Assembly (NCBI GenBank): GCA_964617665.1
Contig: CAZUAH010000213.1
Span: 1-22,158 of the forward strand
Reading direction: 5' to 3'
DNA length: 22,158 nt
Source of the DNA: JADHUC01 sp964617665
GTDB taxonomy: Bacteria > Planctomycetota > Planctomycetia > Pirellulales > Pirellulaceae
The position numbers and the translations under genes are program-made. Shown piece after piece: positions 15,773-22,055 of this stretch. Numbering within the stretch: position 1 is the stretch's first letter; the number at the start of each line of letters is the position of its first letter. The notes under the pieces are model-generated. The model ran no database searches and was not told the origin of the DNA. It worked only from the letters and a program-made list of their open reading frames with translations.

Positions 15773-17347
15773 TTACTCCAGCTTTTCCTGAGTCGCGCCC
15801 CTGGCAGGCTTGAACAATTTACCCCGTTTGCGGTGTTGTCGAATAGACTTCAGCTTGCCTGAAAACTGTAGGTTGTCGGGCGTAACAATGTATTCGTCGC
15901 TTTGGTCGAATCCGCGTTCTGCGATCTCTTGCGAGCCGCAACTGTCGCACAGGCGGTGATAGGGACAAAGCCAACCATTAAAATATACGTCGTGGCACCA
16001 GAAGCTTTGTGTCCAAGTGTAAGGGTCTTCCCAGTGGTCGCTGTAGAGGCGATCTCCGATTTCATTATAGAGAAAGTCCTCTAAAATTACCATTTGGCGT
16101 GCAAGTTGTTCGTCGCTTACATTAAACTTAAAACGCTTCGTTCCTGTACTTGGCTTGAACTTTTTACGTTTTACGATAAAGTCGTACTCCAGGCCAAGTA
16201 CGTTACCGTAAATCTCGTTAAGCGATTCTTGTACAGGTCCGATATCAGGGAAGATAACGTGACCAAAACGTGCAAGGAACAATTCGATGGTTGTCTGTTT
16301 ATCTGTGCGTAAACCTGCCATATTCACTTGTGGAATATTGGTGCAGGTTTTGTAATTCCTTAAATAGATGGAAGATGCAGGCTCGCCTGGTGCCGCCCGC
16401 GCCTCGCTGCGCCGTAGCTGGTGAATCAGCGCGTCGTGGCGCGTGCTAATGACCAGCGACCGCTTCTTGCCCCTCAACAGGCGAGGCTTGCAGATGTAAA
16501 TTGTAGGAACCTCGACGCCTCTAAAATCGTAGTGTAGTGAGTCGTGCTTGTAGTGGGCGCGAAAGTAGTTGTCAACTACACTTTTTACGTCCAATGCGCC
16601 GGTTGGTTGCCTTTTTACGATTCTATAAAGTGGTTCCCAGGTTTCCTTTCCTCCGGTAAGTACGTGATTATACATTACTGCGTGAAATAGCGAACCGATG
16701 TCAACTGCGCTGAATTTCTCGTTTTCTTCGCGTTTTGGAAAGATGCCACGTATGTAGCGGTAGAAGAAACGGCGTAGACAGTGGTTGCCTGCCTTGAATT
16801 TGCTCGATCCCATTACGGTTGCGCCGCTTCCGTAATCTTCTAGTACCTTGTTTAGTAGTTCCGCGCCTCCGTGCTGCCTATCTGCGTAATCTGGCAGCGG
16901 CGCAAGAATTGAGGAAACGGCGTGTGCGCCTTGTACAATATCTTGCATTTTCCGCCTTTGTTCGATTGGTGGTACTGGTAGGTAAACTGCGGCTGTCTCG
17001 GCTGTTAGGTCTTGCGATCCTTCAGGTACCTCTTTGTATGCGTCTGGTACCTCAGATGCGCTTTCTTCCAAAGCTTGTGCCATAAATTGCGCGTCGGTGT
17101 CTAATCCTAGATTATCAACAATAGGGGGTACCTGTATGTCAAATTCGTTAATCTCGGTAGGTTCGACGTGTGGTGGGTGTGTGCGTTTAGGACAGGCGTT
17201 ACAAGCGGCTATCGCAACGATTAGCTTGTTCACATCAAGTAGTAATCTTTCTTTACATAAGGTCAATTGCCCCCTTTGCAGAGCAAAGGGTACAGTAGAT
17301 TTTAGTAAGAAACGGACTTTGCAGCCGCCTACAAAGATGTCTGGCAT
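15773..17347 (-). CDS. Cas4/RecB-type PD-(D/E)XK nuclease with Fe-S cysteines
   Basis: A 524-aa protein. An N-terminal C49/C52 pair (CNAC) and an acidic linker precede the nuclease domain. That domain has SKFKAGNHCLRRFFYRY (182-198), DIGSLFH (216-222), a D305 in TRHDALI, YLRNYKT (328-334) and a QTTIELF motif (351-357). Cysteines C190, C451, C461 and C467 match the split 4Fe-4S set of Cas4/AddB nucleases. The usual acidic residue of the [DE]xK motif is N331 in NYK, so metal-binding may be altered. Likely role: DNA end processing or exonuclease for recombination or host DNA breakdown. ATG 17347 uses AAGGAA as SD, which lies in the arm of a hairpin. Confidence 0.8.
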   Translation of the reverse strand: MPDIFVGGCKVRFLLKSTVPFALQRGQLTLCKERLLLDVNKLIVAIAACNACPKRTHPPHVEPTEINEFDIQVPPIVDNLGLDTDAQFMAQALEESASEVPDAYKEVPEGSQDLTAETAAVYLPVPPIEQRRKMQDIVQGAHAVSSILAPLPDYADRQHGGAELLNKVLEDYGSGATVMGSSKFKAGNHCLRRFFYRYIRGIFPKREENEKFSAVDIGSLFHAVMYNHVLTGGKETWEPLYRIVKRQPTGALDVKSVVDNYFRAHYKHDSLHYDFRGVEVPTIYICKPRLLRGKKRSLVISTRHDALIHQLRRSEARAAPGEPASSIYLRNYKTCTNIPQVNMAGLRTDKQTTIELFLARFGHVIFPDIGPVQESLNEIYGNVLGLEYDFIVKRKKFKPSTGTKRFKFNVSDEQLARQMVILEDFLYNEIGDRLYSDHWEDPYTWTQSFWCHDVYFNGWLCPYHRLCDSCGSQEIAERGFDQSDEYIVTPDNLQFSGKLKSIRQHRKRGKLFKPARGATQEKLE

Positions 17348-17350
17348 TGG

Positions 17351-17379
17351 GTTCCTTGTCTACTGATATTAGGAACTTT
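17351..17379 (-). promoter_or_regulatory. GTTCCT/AGGAAC hairpin, copy 1, masking the nuclease SD
   Basis: In the mRNA, GTTCCT (17376-17371) pairs with AGGAAC (17356-17351). The 3' arm is the SD of the nuclease gene, so folding would hide it. The 29-nt block matches the one at 18927-18955 at both ends (GTTCCTTGTCT and TTAGGAACTTT, plus strand), with only the loop changed. Confidence 0.6.
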
Positions 17380-17598
17380 TTACATATACTCCGCGAGGTG
17401 TTTTGCGATTAGTAGACGGATGTACGCTTCCCGCGAATTGCGATTTTGCTTCGCAAGAGCGGTGATTGCTTTGATTAGACGTTCAGGTAGCCGCAATGTA
17501 ATCGCTTTCGTCTTTTCGCCTTTCAAAACAAAACCGTCGTCGCGCACGCCAAGGCTCTTTAGTTTCTGGAACAGTTCAAAAAGCTCAGAATCTTCCAT
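17380..17598 (-). CDS. ribbon-helix-helix DNA-binding protein
   Basis: A 72-aa protein. Residues 30-72 fit the Arc/MetJ/CopG ribbon-helix-helix: strand KAITLRLPE, helix RLIKAITALAKQN, then NSREAYIRLLIAKHLAEY. The N-terminal 28 residues are a charged helix and a short link. Such proteins dimerise and bind operator DNA, so this is a candidate repressor for the early operon or the dyads described here. ATG 17598 lies in the end of the SprT-like gene; a TTG at 17604 with closer spacing to GAGAGG is the alternative start. Confidence 0.82.
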   Translation of the reverse strand: MEDSELFELFQKLKSLGVRDDGFVLKGEKTKAITLRLPERLIKAITALAKQNRNSREAYIRLLIAKHLAEYM

Positions 17599-18076
17599 GA
17601 TCAATTAACCTCTCTATTTCTAGGTCTGCATTGACGCTGTTTTTACATCTTAGCAGATTCTCGGTGATTTCGATACGGCTTTCTTTCAGAATTTTGCAGG
17701 TGATCTTGGCGTAGAAGATTCGCCAAATTTCGCTGTGTCGTACTTTGCGTGGGTTTTTGTCTGCCCAGATTAAAAAGAACGTGGTTAGTGCGTGCGCGCA
17801 TTCGTGTGCTAACGATGCGAGATTTCGCGTTAGGTCTTTTGTTACTGTTATTTGTATAAGTCCTCTAAAGTCGTCGGGGTGTCGCTTCTTGCCTAATTCT
17901 CTATAGAAAAGTCCGAATCGTCCAAGATCTTCTAGTTCGCCTTTCTTCTTCTTTGGAAAGCGGAACTCTAAGATTGCGCGATCTCCGACGAATAGCTTCC
18001 AGTCTTTTGAGTGTGTTATAAGATCGTACCACGAAAGCAGTACGCTCATTTGTTCTTCTCTGTTAAGTTTAGCCAT
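17585..18076 (-). CDS. SprT-like zinc metalloprotease-fold protein
   Basis: A 163-aa protein with LAHECAHAL (89-97), an HExxH zinc site, and a downstream H114 in RHSEIW, the arrangement of SprT/WSS-like zincins where the third ligand is a histidine about 20 residues later. A beta strand GLIQITVTK (72-80) precedes the helix as in the family. SprT-like proteins include DNA-protein crosslink proteases (Spartan), but phage ones are uncharacterised. ATG 18076 overlaps the upstream stop (ATGGCTAA); a GTG at 18085 nearer to AAGGA is possible. Confidence 0.72.
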   Translation of the reverse strand: MAKLNREEQMSVLLSWYDLITHSKDWKLFVGDRAILEFRFPKKKKGELEDLGRFGLFYRELGKKRHPDDFRGLIQITVTKDLTRNLASLAHECAHALTTFFLIWADKNPRKVRHSEIWRIFYAKITCKILKESRIEITENLLRCKNSVNADLEIERLIDHGRF

Positions 18077-18371
18077 CACATTCACAGAATCCTTGACATT
18101 TCGGACAGTCGCACTCTTCGGGTTTATTGCACCGAAAGCTGTACTCTACAAAAAACTTCTTGCACATTATACACTGTTCTTTCTCTTTTTTGTCCCACTG
18201 TCGCGGTAAGAAGTTGCCTTGTGACAGCCACTCGTCGAGGGCTTTATGGAGTTCGACTAGGCGTATTAGAAGTTGCACAGGCGGTACTGTGTCGAGGTGT
18301 TCTGCCTCGACGTGCCTTTGTATGATTTCGATGATTTCTCGTTGTTCTTTCAGGTTTTCGGTGGGGTCCAT
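18069..18371 (-). CDS. helical protein with C-terminal 8-Cys zinc module
   Basis: A 100-aa protein. Residues 1-65 are helical and charged. Residues 67-98 contain eight cysteines (67, 70, 81, 87, 89, 92, 96, 98) ending CNKPEECDCPKCQGFCEC, able to bind two zinc ions. Nearly the same module forms the N-terminus of the gene at 19250-19495. ATG 18371 has a GAGGAA SD. No function is recognised; interaction with nucleic acid or host proteins is plausible. Confidence 0.75.
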   Translation of the reverse strand: MDPTENLKEQREIIEIIQRHVEAEHLDTVPPVQLLIRLVELHKALDEWLSQGNFLPRQWDKKEKEQCIMCKKFFVEYSFRCNKPEECDCPKCQGFCECDG

Positions 18372-18374
18372 TGT

Positions 18375-18617
18375 TTATTCCTCTTTAAAGAGTTTGCTAA
18401 ATGTGTCAAGAAGCTGGCGTCTTGTGAAATTGTCTGCGTACTTGTCAGAGATACGGGCGCACGCGTCGATCATTTCCATTATAGCGCCTGCTTCGTTCTC
18501 TGATAGCGCGTCACGCATTTCTGTGTTGTTGTTGCCTATGATTTCATCTAAGGCGTCCTCGCAGTCGCGTAGATTTTCTAGTGTATTCTGGAATCTACAA
18601 TAGGGCATATTTGGCAT
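18375..18617 (-). CDS. small conserved-type phage protein (MPYCRFQNTL family)
   Basis: An 80-aa helical protein. It begins MPNMPYCRFQNTLENLRDC and has LSENEAGAIMEMIDACARISDKY (38-60). The MPYCRF-NTL-LRDC pattern is, from memory, a recurrent small hypothetical in tailed phages; no function is known to me. ATG 18617 with AGGA 7 nt upstream is favoured; ATG 18608 is the alternative and starts exactly at MPYCRF. Confidence 0.75.
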   Translation of the reverse strand: MPNMPYCRFQNTLENLRDCEDALDEIIGNNNTEMRDALSENEAGAIMEMIDACARISDKYADNFTRRQLLDTFSKLFKEE

Positions 18618-18621
18618 TTGT

Positions 18622-18900
18622 CTATCCTATACGCTCTTCGGCGGGTTTTAGTGCAATCCACTTGCCGTTTGTTTTCATGTAATTTAGAGGTTCTTCGGTT
18701 ACTGTACAGACAAAATGTGGTAGCATGGTGTTATGCGTCCAAAAGTACGATTCTAGTAATGCAGGACAGTTATTGCAGGTTTCTTTGGCGCATTCATTAC
18801 ATACACCTTGATGCTCGCTGTTTTCGTCGTTAGCGCACTTTTCGGCGTCTAGCGTCTTTTTGCAAATGATGCACTCTTCGTCAAAAATACCGCGATTCAT
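18622..18900 (-). CDS. cysteine-rich zinc-binding protein, 92 aa
   Basis: Cysteines at 10, 13, 22, 34, 37, 42, 45 and 65 with H30, including CIIC, CNEC and CNNC, point to two zinc sites in the first half. The second half (about 50-92) is a mixed domain with NGKWIALKPAEE. ATG 18900 follows the box CTCACAGGGAGG. Overall similarity to a RING or LIM-like knuckle is only by spacing. Function is unknown. Confidence 0.73.
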   Translation of the reverse strand: MNRGIFDEECIICKKTLDAEKCANDENSEHQGVCNECAKETCNNCPALLESYFWTHNTMLPHFVCTVTEEPLNYMKTNGKWIALKPAEERIG

Positions 18901-18910
18901 TTGTACTACC

Positions 18911-18955
18911 TCCCTGTGAGTTTTATGTTCCTTGTCTGCGAAGATTAGGAACTTT
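18911..18955 (-). promoter_or_regulatory. GTTCCT/AGGAAC hairpin, copy 2, followed by CTCACAGGGAGG box
   Basis: In the mRNA, GTTCCT (18952-18947) pairs with AGGAAC (18932-18927), and an inner TCT/AGA can extend it around TCGC. The box CTCACAGGGA (18920-18911) and AGG follow, then ATG 18900. The stop codon of the gene at 18945-19253 lies inside the 5' arm. Confidence 0.6.
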
Positions 18956-19253
18956 CGCTTTCATGCGACCAGCGATCAAGTGCGCGGTCGTACATTGTCT
19001 TTGTTCTCTCGGTCCAATACTTACGAGGCATTCTTAAAACCATTATGATATCTTCAAGTTCTGGGCCACTCATTTCATCAAGACGGCGAAAATTCCCGTC
19101 TGGATCGCGAAGGTGCTCATCTGTACCCCACGCCTCGCACATGTGACGGTAGGCTTGTTCCGTTTCGTTTACAGATGGTTTTGTGTATCTGTGAAATGTT
19201 GTGTGAATTTGTTCGATCCACATTTCTAGTGTTTTACGATCTGGAATTTTCAT
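18945..19253 (-). CDS. hypothetical helical protein, 102 aa
   Basis: Not recognised. An all-alpha, charged protein with WIEQIHTTFHRYTKP (12-26), EQAYRHMCEAWG and PELEDIIMVLRMPRKYW. No metal site or membrane segment. ATG 19253 overlaps the upstream stop (ATGA), and an AAAGGAAA SD lies about 9 nt upstream. Its stop is in the hairpin that precedes the next gene. Confidence 0.7.
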   Translation of the reverse strand: MKIPDRKTLEMWIEQIHTTFHRYTKPSVNETEQAYRHMCEAWGTDEHLRDPDGNFRRLDEMSGPELEDIIMVLRMPRKYWTERTKTMYDRALDRWSHESESS

Positions 19254-19495
19254 TGTGCTTTTTCCTTTATAAACGCTTTCACTATTTCAAACGCCTCGCG
19301 TACTCTCGGCTCTATAGTTGTGCCTTCCGTAAAGTCGAGCGCGTACTGTCTGAGTACATATAGTGCAGTCGTCGCGTCAATTGGTTCGCTGTCTGCTTCG
19401 CACTCGCAGTATCCCTGACACACTGGACAATCGCACTCTTCTGGCTTGTTGCAGTTAAAATGCGTGAAGTAGCTGTTGCACCATTTGCACTTCAT
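19250..19495 (-). CDS. N-terminal 8-Cys zinc module plus helical domain, 81 aa
   Basis: Eight cysteines (3, 6, 15, 21, 23, 26, 30, 32), ending CNKPEECDCPVCQGYCEC, are followed by a helical domain (about 38-81). The module is almost identical to the C-terminal module of 18069-18371, but here it is at the other end of the protein. ATG 19495 follows box CTCACAGGAG at 19504-19513 with 8-nt spacing. Function unknown. Confidence 0.77.
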   Translation of the reverse strand: MKCKWCNSYFTHFNCNKPEECDCPVCQGYCECEADSEPIDATTALYVLRQYALDFTEGTTIEPRVREAFEIVKAFIKEKAQ

Positions 19496-19513
19496 TGCTC
19501 GTTCTCCTGTGAG

Positions 19514-19759
19514 TTAAAACGGTAAATCGTCTTTTTCTAGTTCCAATTCAACGCGCTGCTGCTCTTTTTTGTATTTTGTTAATTCCGCCGCCTCGCGGAT
19601 ATTAATATAGTGATCTTCGCAATCCCGGTGCGACAGTGTTACGCCTGGATTTAGAACAAGAGAAATACCAAACTCGTTTTCCCAGCCTACGCCGATTACG
19701 GTAGCGTAACCTTTTCCTTGTTTCTTACGAATTGTTATTTCGTGTGTTGGGCTTGCCAT
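19514..19759 (-). CDS. small protein with SSB-type C-terminal tip (DDLPF)
   Basis: An 81-aa protein. Residues 5-40 form strands (HEITIRKKQG, YATVIGVGWENEFGISLVL, NPGVTL), then a charged helix and a tail ending EKDDLPF. The last residues match the acidic-hydrophobic tip of bacterial SSB (DDDIPF in E. coli) that recruits SSB-partner proteins. The body could be a small OB-like beta domain, but this is not certain. ATG 19759 overlaps the upstream TAA (TAATG), which places the start well inside the longer open frame. It may be a second SSB-like protein or a decoy for host SSB partners. Confidence 0.7.
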   Translation of the reverse strand: MASPTHEITIRKKQGKGYATVIGVGWENEFGISLVLNPGVTLSHRDCEDHYINIREAAELTKYKKEQQRVELELEKDDLPF

Positions 19760-20025
19760 TATTTTACCTTTGCGTTTAGTTCGTAGAGATAGCGTGCTGC
19801 TGTAATCTTGCCTCTGTAGGGACCACGGGTAAATCCAATACACGGATTTCCTGCAAGATATTCTTGGAAGGTCTGATCTGGTGCTACGTTGACGTACCAG
19901 TTATACGGTATTGTTCTCCATGTCACACCGATTCTTTGTCCTGTCTTTTTGCTATGAACATAGAAAATGGTGCCATCTTCGAGGGTCATTTGCTTGAAGA
20001 AGAAAGGATATTCTTTTTTGGGCAT
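19759..20025 (-). CDS. hypothetical protein, 88 aa
   Basis: Not recognised. A beta-rich, aromatic protein starting MPKKEYPFFFKQMTLEDG, with YVHSKKTGQRIGVTWRTIPYNWYV and a basic C-terminus (GPYRGKITAARYLYEL). ATG 20025 is one base after the stop of the gene above and is preferred over an upstream GTG at 20052. It overlaps the next gene by one base. Confidence 0.68.
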   Translation of the reverse strand: MPKKEYPFFFKQMTLEDGTIFYVHSKKTGQRIGVTWRTIPYNWYVNVAPDQTFQEYLAGNPCIGFTRGPYRGKITAARYLYELNAKVK

Positions 20026-20026
20026 T

Positions 20027-20203
20027 TTAGCGTCTCTTGTAGGAATTGCCACCTTGTAGTTTATACAAAGCGGCGTGCGCTTCTAGCCACGCGTTGATTG
20101 TTCCTTCCGGGTCAAACGGCATAAACCAGGATTGTACAGCTTTGCCTTCACACATTACCCAGAATTTACCTGCGCTTTCTACGATAGTTACGTTTTTTGG
20201 CAT
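20027..20203 (-). CDS. hypothetical protein, 58 aa
   Basis: A short gene easy to miss. The product begins MPKNVTIVESAGKFWVMCEG and continues with SWFMPFDPEGTINAWLEAH; it looks like a compact beta-alpha domain. ATG 20203 has an AAAGGAATAGACAA leader and the box CTCACAGGAG further up (20222-20231). The downstream gene starts one base after its TAA. No function recognised. Confidence 0.7.
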   Translation of the reverse strand: MPKNVTIVESAGKFWVMCEGKAVQSWFMPFDPEGTINAWLEAHAALYKLQGGNSYKRR

Positions 20204-20221
20204 TTGTCTATTCCTTTGTAT

Positions 20222-20291
20222 CTCCTGTGAGAATTAGCTACTTCTTGCGAGGGGCGAGCCATAACTCGCCCCCCGCCAGGAATAGCCAATT
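20222..20291 (-). promoter_or_regulatory. intercistronic hairpin element A with CTCACAGGAG box
   Basis: In the mRNA a 27-position stem (20291-20265 with 20258-20232) and a 6-nt loop begin at the DUF2786 stop codon. The outer 9 and inner 10 positions all pair; the middle 8 have two mismatches. The box CTCACAGGAG (20231-20222) follows directly. It is homologous to 21065-21124. Confidence 0.75.
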
Positions 20292-21045
20292 AGTTATTCA
20301 GCCGTCGTTGCCCGCCAGGCAGCGTGATGTCGTTACCGCGTTTACGACCCTGGCTGTAGCCGTGCGAGTCAAACTCCCGCTTGCTGTGGTCCGTGCCGAG
20401 TTTGGGGTAAACGCTGGTTACGAAGTCCTGTAGCCGGTCGTTTTCCTTATCGAGCGCGACAAGCGCAGTAGAAGTTCCGCCCTCCAGCTTGGGCATAGCT
20501 TCACGCCTTGCGCGGGCGAGCCGAATATTGATGGTTTCGACGGCACCGTGCCTAAATGAGTTACCCCATTTTTTAGTGCCGGACCCGCTGATACCGAGTC
20601 GGTCTTTCTCGATTTTGCAAATGCGCTGAATTTCGGGAACGAGGTAAGCGAACATATACCGACAGGTAGCGACGGCAGACTCCCTGCCCAGGATAAAGAT
20701 CTTAGCGCGGGTACCGTTGTACTTGTAGCCACCGCTGCGGTAAACGCACTTGCAGCCGTTAGCCCGCGCTATGCCACCAGCGAGTGACACCTGCCACCTA
20801 ACAGCGGTTTTAGTCTCACCGTTGAGGATATCCTGGCGGGTCATGGGATCTTCGCGTTCTGCGGCTTTGGCGTCTTCCGCGTCTTCATCGAATAGTAGTT
20901 CCGCTTGGTCGATCTGGTGTTCCGCCATCATTTTAGCGGCGATAGCGGCTGCGGTAGCCGCTTCTTCTACTGAGCCGGTACGCGCAGCGTCAGCGCGAGC
21001 GAGTACCGCACGGATTTTTTGCAGAATGTGGTCTTTGTCGGGCAT
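20290..21045 (-). CDS. DUF2786-family protein
   Basis: A 251-aa protein. Residues 4-45 match the DUF2786 start (ILQKIRAVLARADA, TGSVEEAATAAAIAAKMMAEHQID). The following domain has WQVSLAGGIARANGCKCVYR, a strand KIFILG, YMFAYLVPEIQRI and SFRHGAVETINIRLARARR, then a basic tail (QGRKRGNDITLPGGQRR). Such proteins are common in phages and their function is unknown. The gene has higher GC and more strong codons than its small neighbours. ATG 21045 follows CTCACAGGAG by 7 nt, below hairpin element B. Confidence 0.82.
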   Translation of the reverse strand: MPDKDHILQKIRAVLARADAARTGSVEEAATAAAIAAKMMAEHQIDQAELLFDEDAEDAKAAEREDPMTRQDILNGETKTAVRWQVSLAGGIARANGCKCVYRSGGYKYNGTRAKIFILGRESAVATCRYMFAYLVPEIQRICKIEKDRLGISGSGTKKWGNSFRHGAVETINIRLARARREAMPKLEGGTSTALVALDKENDRLQDFVTSVYPKLGTDHSKREFDSHGYSQGRKRGNDITLPGGQRRLNN

Positions 21046-21052
21046 TTTGTAT

Positions 21053-21124
21053 CTCCTGTGAGTTGATCGGCTACTTCTTGCAAGGGACGAACCGTGGCTC
21101 GCCCCCTGCCAGGAATAGCCGATT
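21053..21124 (-). promoter_or_regulatory. intercistronic hairpin element B with CTCACAGGAG box
   Basis: The same 27-position stem as element A (21124-21098 with 21091-21065) and a 6-nt loop. Compared with A, a U-A pair became C-G and a G-C pair became A-U, and G-C pairs became G-U wobbles. The box follows at 21062-21053. Confidence 0.75.
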
Positions 21125-21136
21125 CCTGTACTTCTG

Positions 21137-21607
21137 CTAGTAGATCATCTGATCCTCGCTTGGCCACACCAGGATTGCGTTCTCCGGGTCGAGCGCGTCG
21201 TTAGCCCAGATCTCCCAGGGCGCTGCTTTGCTTCTCGTATCCTCCAGGTGCGCGTATGCCATGTCGAGCGCGTCATTGAGAGTAGTAGCGTCGAAGTCCT
21301 CGCTGTGGCTGTACTTGCCCTGCGTGCCGTCCTTTTTTGTCTTGTAAAAGTTGACGGTGAAGCTGAAGAAGTAGCGCCCCTCTTCACGCTTCTTGCGCTT
21401 CTTGTCCTTCTTGCCCTTCTTGCTGTCCTTCTTGGCGTTGTCCGGGTTGTCAGGGCAGAAGTTGAGGTGCTGTGCCAACCGCTTGTATTCGCCGTCACAG
21501 TATGGACAGACTTCGATTTCCGGCTTTGGCGTCTCTTCAACCTCTTCGACACCTTCAGCCATAATTTGCTTAACCAGCGCTTTCAACTGCTTCGGGGTGA
21601 TTTCCAC
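21137..21607 (-). CDS. zinc-finger protein with Lys-rich linker, 156 aa
   Basis: The start is GTG 21607, set by an AGGAGG SD within the conserved box; the open frame runs further upstream but that part overlaps a hairpin leader. C34, C37, H47 and C51 make a C2HC finger (CPYCDGEYKRLAQHLNFC). Residues 59-74 are Lys-rich, and residues 78-156 form an alpha/beta domain (GRYFFSFTVNFYKTKKDG, TLNDALDMAYAHLEDT, AILVWP). A DNA- or RNA-binding role is plausible. High GC and codon use suggest strong expression. Confidence 0.78.
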   Translation of the reverse strand: MEITPKQLKALVKQIMAEGVEEVEETPKPEIEVCPYCDGEYKRLAQHLNFCPDNPDNAKKDSKKGKKDKKRKKREEGRYFFSFTVNFYKTKKDGTQGKYSHSEDFDATTLNDALDMAYAHLEDTRSKAAPWEIWANDALDPENAILVWPSEDQMIY

Positions 21608-21613
21608 TGTTTC

Positions 21614-21711
21614 CTCCTGTGAGAGTTTTTTGGGCGATTGCCTAAAGTCGGTAGCGCCCTCGGTGAGCACCTAGATATACGGTGCCAGGTGCCCACCAGG
21701 GGACTACCGAC
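21614..21711 (-). promoter_or_regulatory. intercistronic hairpin element C with CTCACAGGAGG box
   Basis: Outer stem GTCGGTAG/CTACCGAC (21647-21654 and 21704-21711) is perfect. The inner stem 21657-21672 with 21687-21702 pairs at 15 of 16 positions, with a 14-nt loop. The box follows (21623-21614). The sequence differs from elements A and B but the arrangement is the same. Confidence 0.7.
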
Positions 21712-21713
21712 CC

Positions 21714-22049
21714 CTATGCAGCATTCTTGCTCTTCTTCTTGTCCTTGGGCGCGTCCTGCGGCTTGTCGGCGGGCTTGTCGTCGGAGGGCGCGTCCTGGTC
21801 CTTATCGTCAGATTTAGCTGCCTCAGCCGCGATCTCGGCTTTGGTTCGGCGCTTGCGCTTGGTGGGCAAGCCCAAGGCGTCTGCCACGATCTTCAGGCCG
21901 ACCTGGGGCTTGTCCACCGGAAACATCTTCATTGCGCCGTCGATGGTCACAATGCCGCTATCCAGGCTAATACCGATCTGGAGCAGCTTCTCAAGCTGGA
22001 TTGTCAAACTCATGGTGTTTTCGGTCTTGTCGCTGTTGTTCTGATCCAC
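21714..22049 (-). CDS. basic/acidic tailed protein, 111 aa, first gene of the early operon
   Basis: Residues 12-60 look folded (MSLTIQLEKLLQIGISLDSG, MKMFPVDKPQVGLKIVADALG). Residues 61-111 are disordered and highly charged: a basic patch KRKRRTK (64-70), then acidic/Pro/Lys repeats (DDKDQDAP, DDKPADKPQDAPKD). It may bind nucleic acid. GTG 22049 follows CTCACAGGAG by 6 nt. As the first gene behind the promoter at 22116-22144 and with strong codons, it is likely abundant early. Function unknown. Confidence 0.75.
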   Translation of the reverse strand: MDQNNSDKTENTMSLTIQLEKLLQIGISLDSGIVTIDGAMKMFPVDKPQVGLKIVADALGLPTKRKRRTKAEIAAEAAKSDDKDQDAPSDDKPADKPQDAPKDKKKSKNAA

Positions 22050-22055
22050 TTGTTT

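Noticed and set aside
18382..18409. Promoter TTGACA-16-TAAAGA inside the gene at 18375-18617
   Set aside because: The -10 box matches only 3 of 6 and it lies in coding sequence; possible but too weak to list.
21083..21090. GGGACGAA in hairpin element B resembling the origin half-site
   Set aside because: An 8-base match without the following A/T run, and it is explained by the hairpin stem; probably chance.
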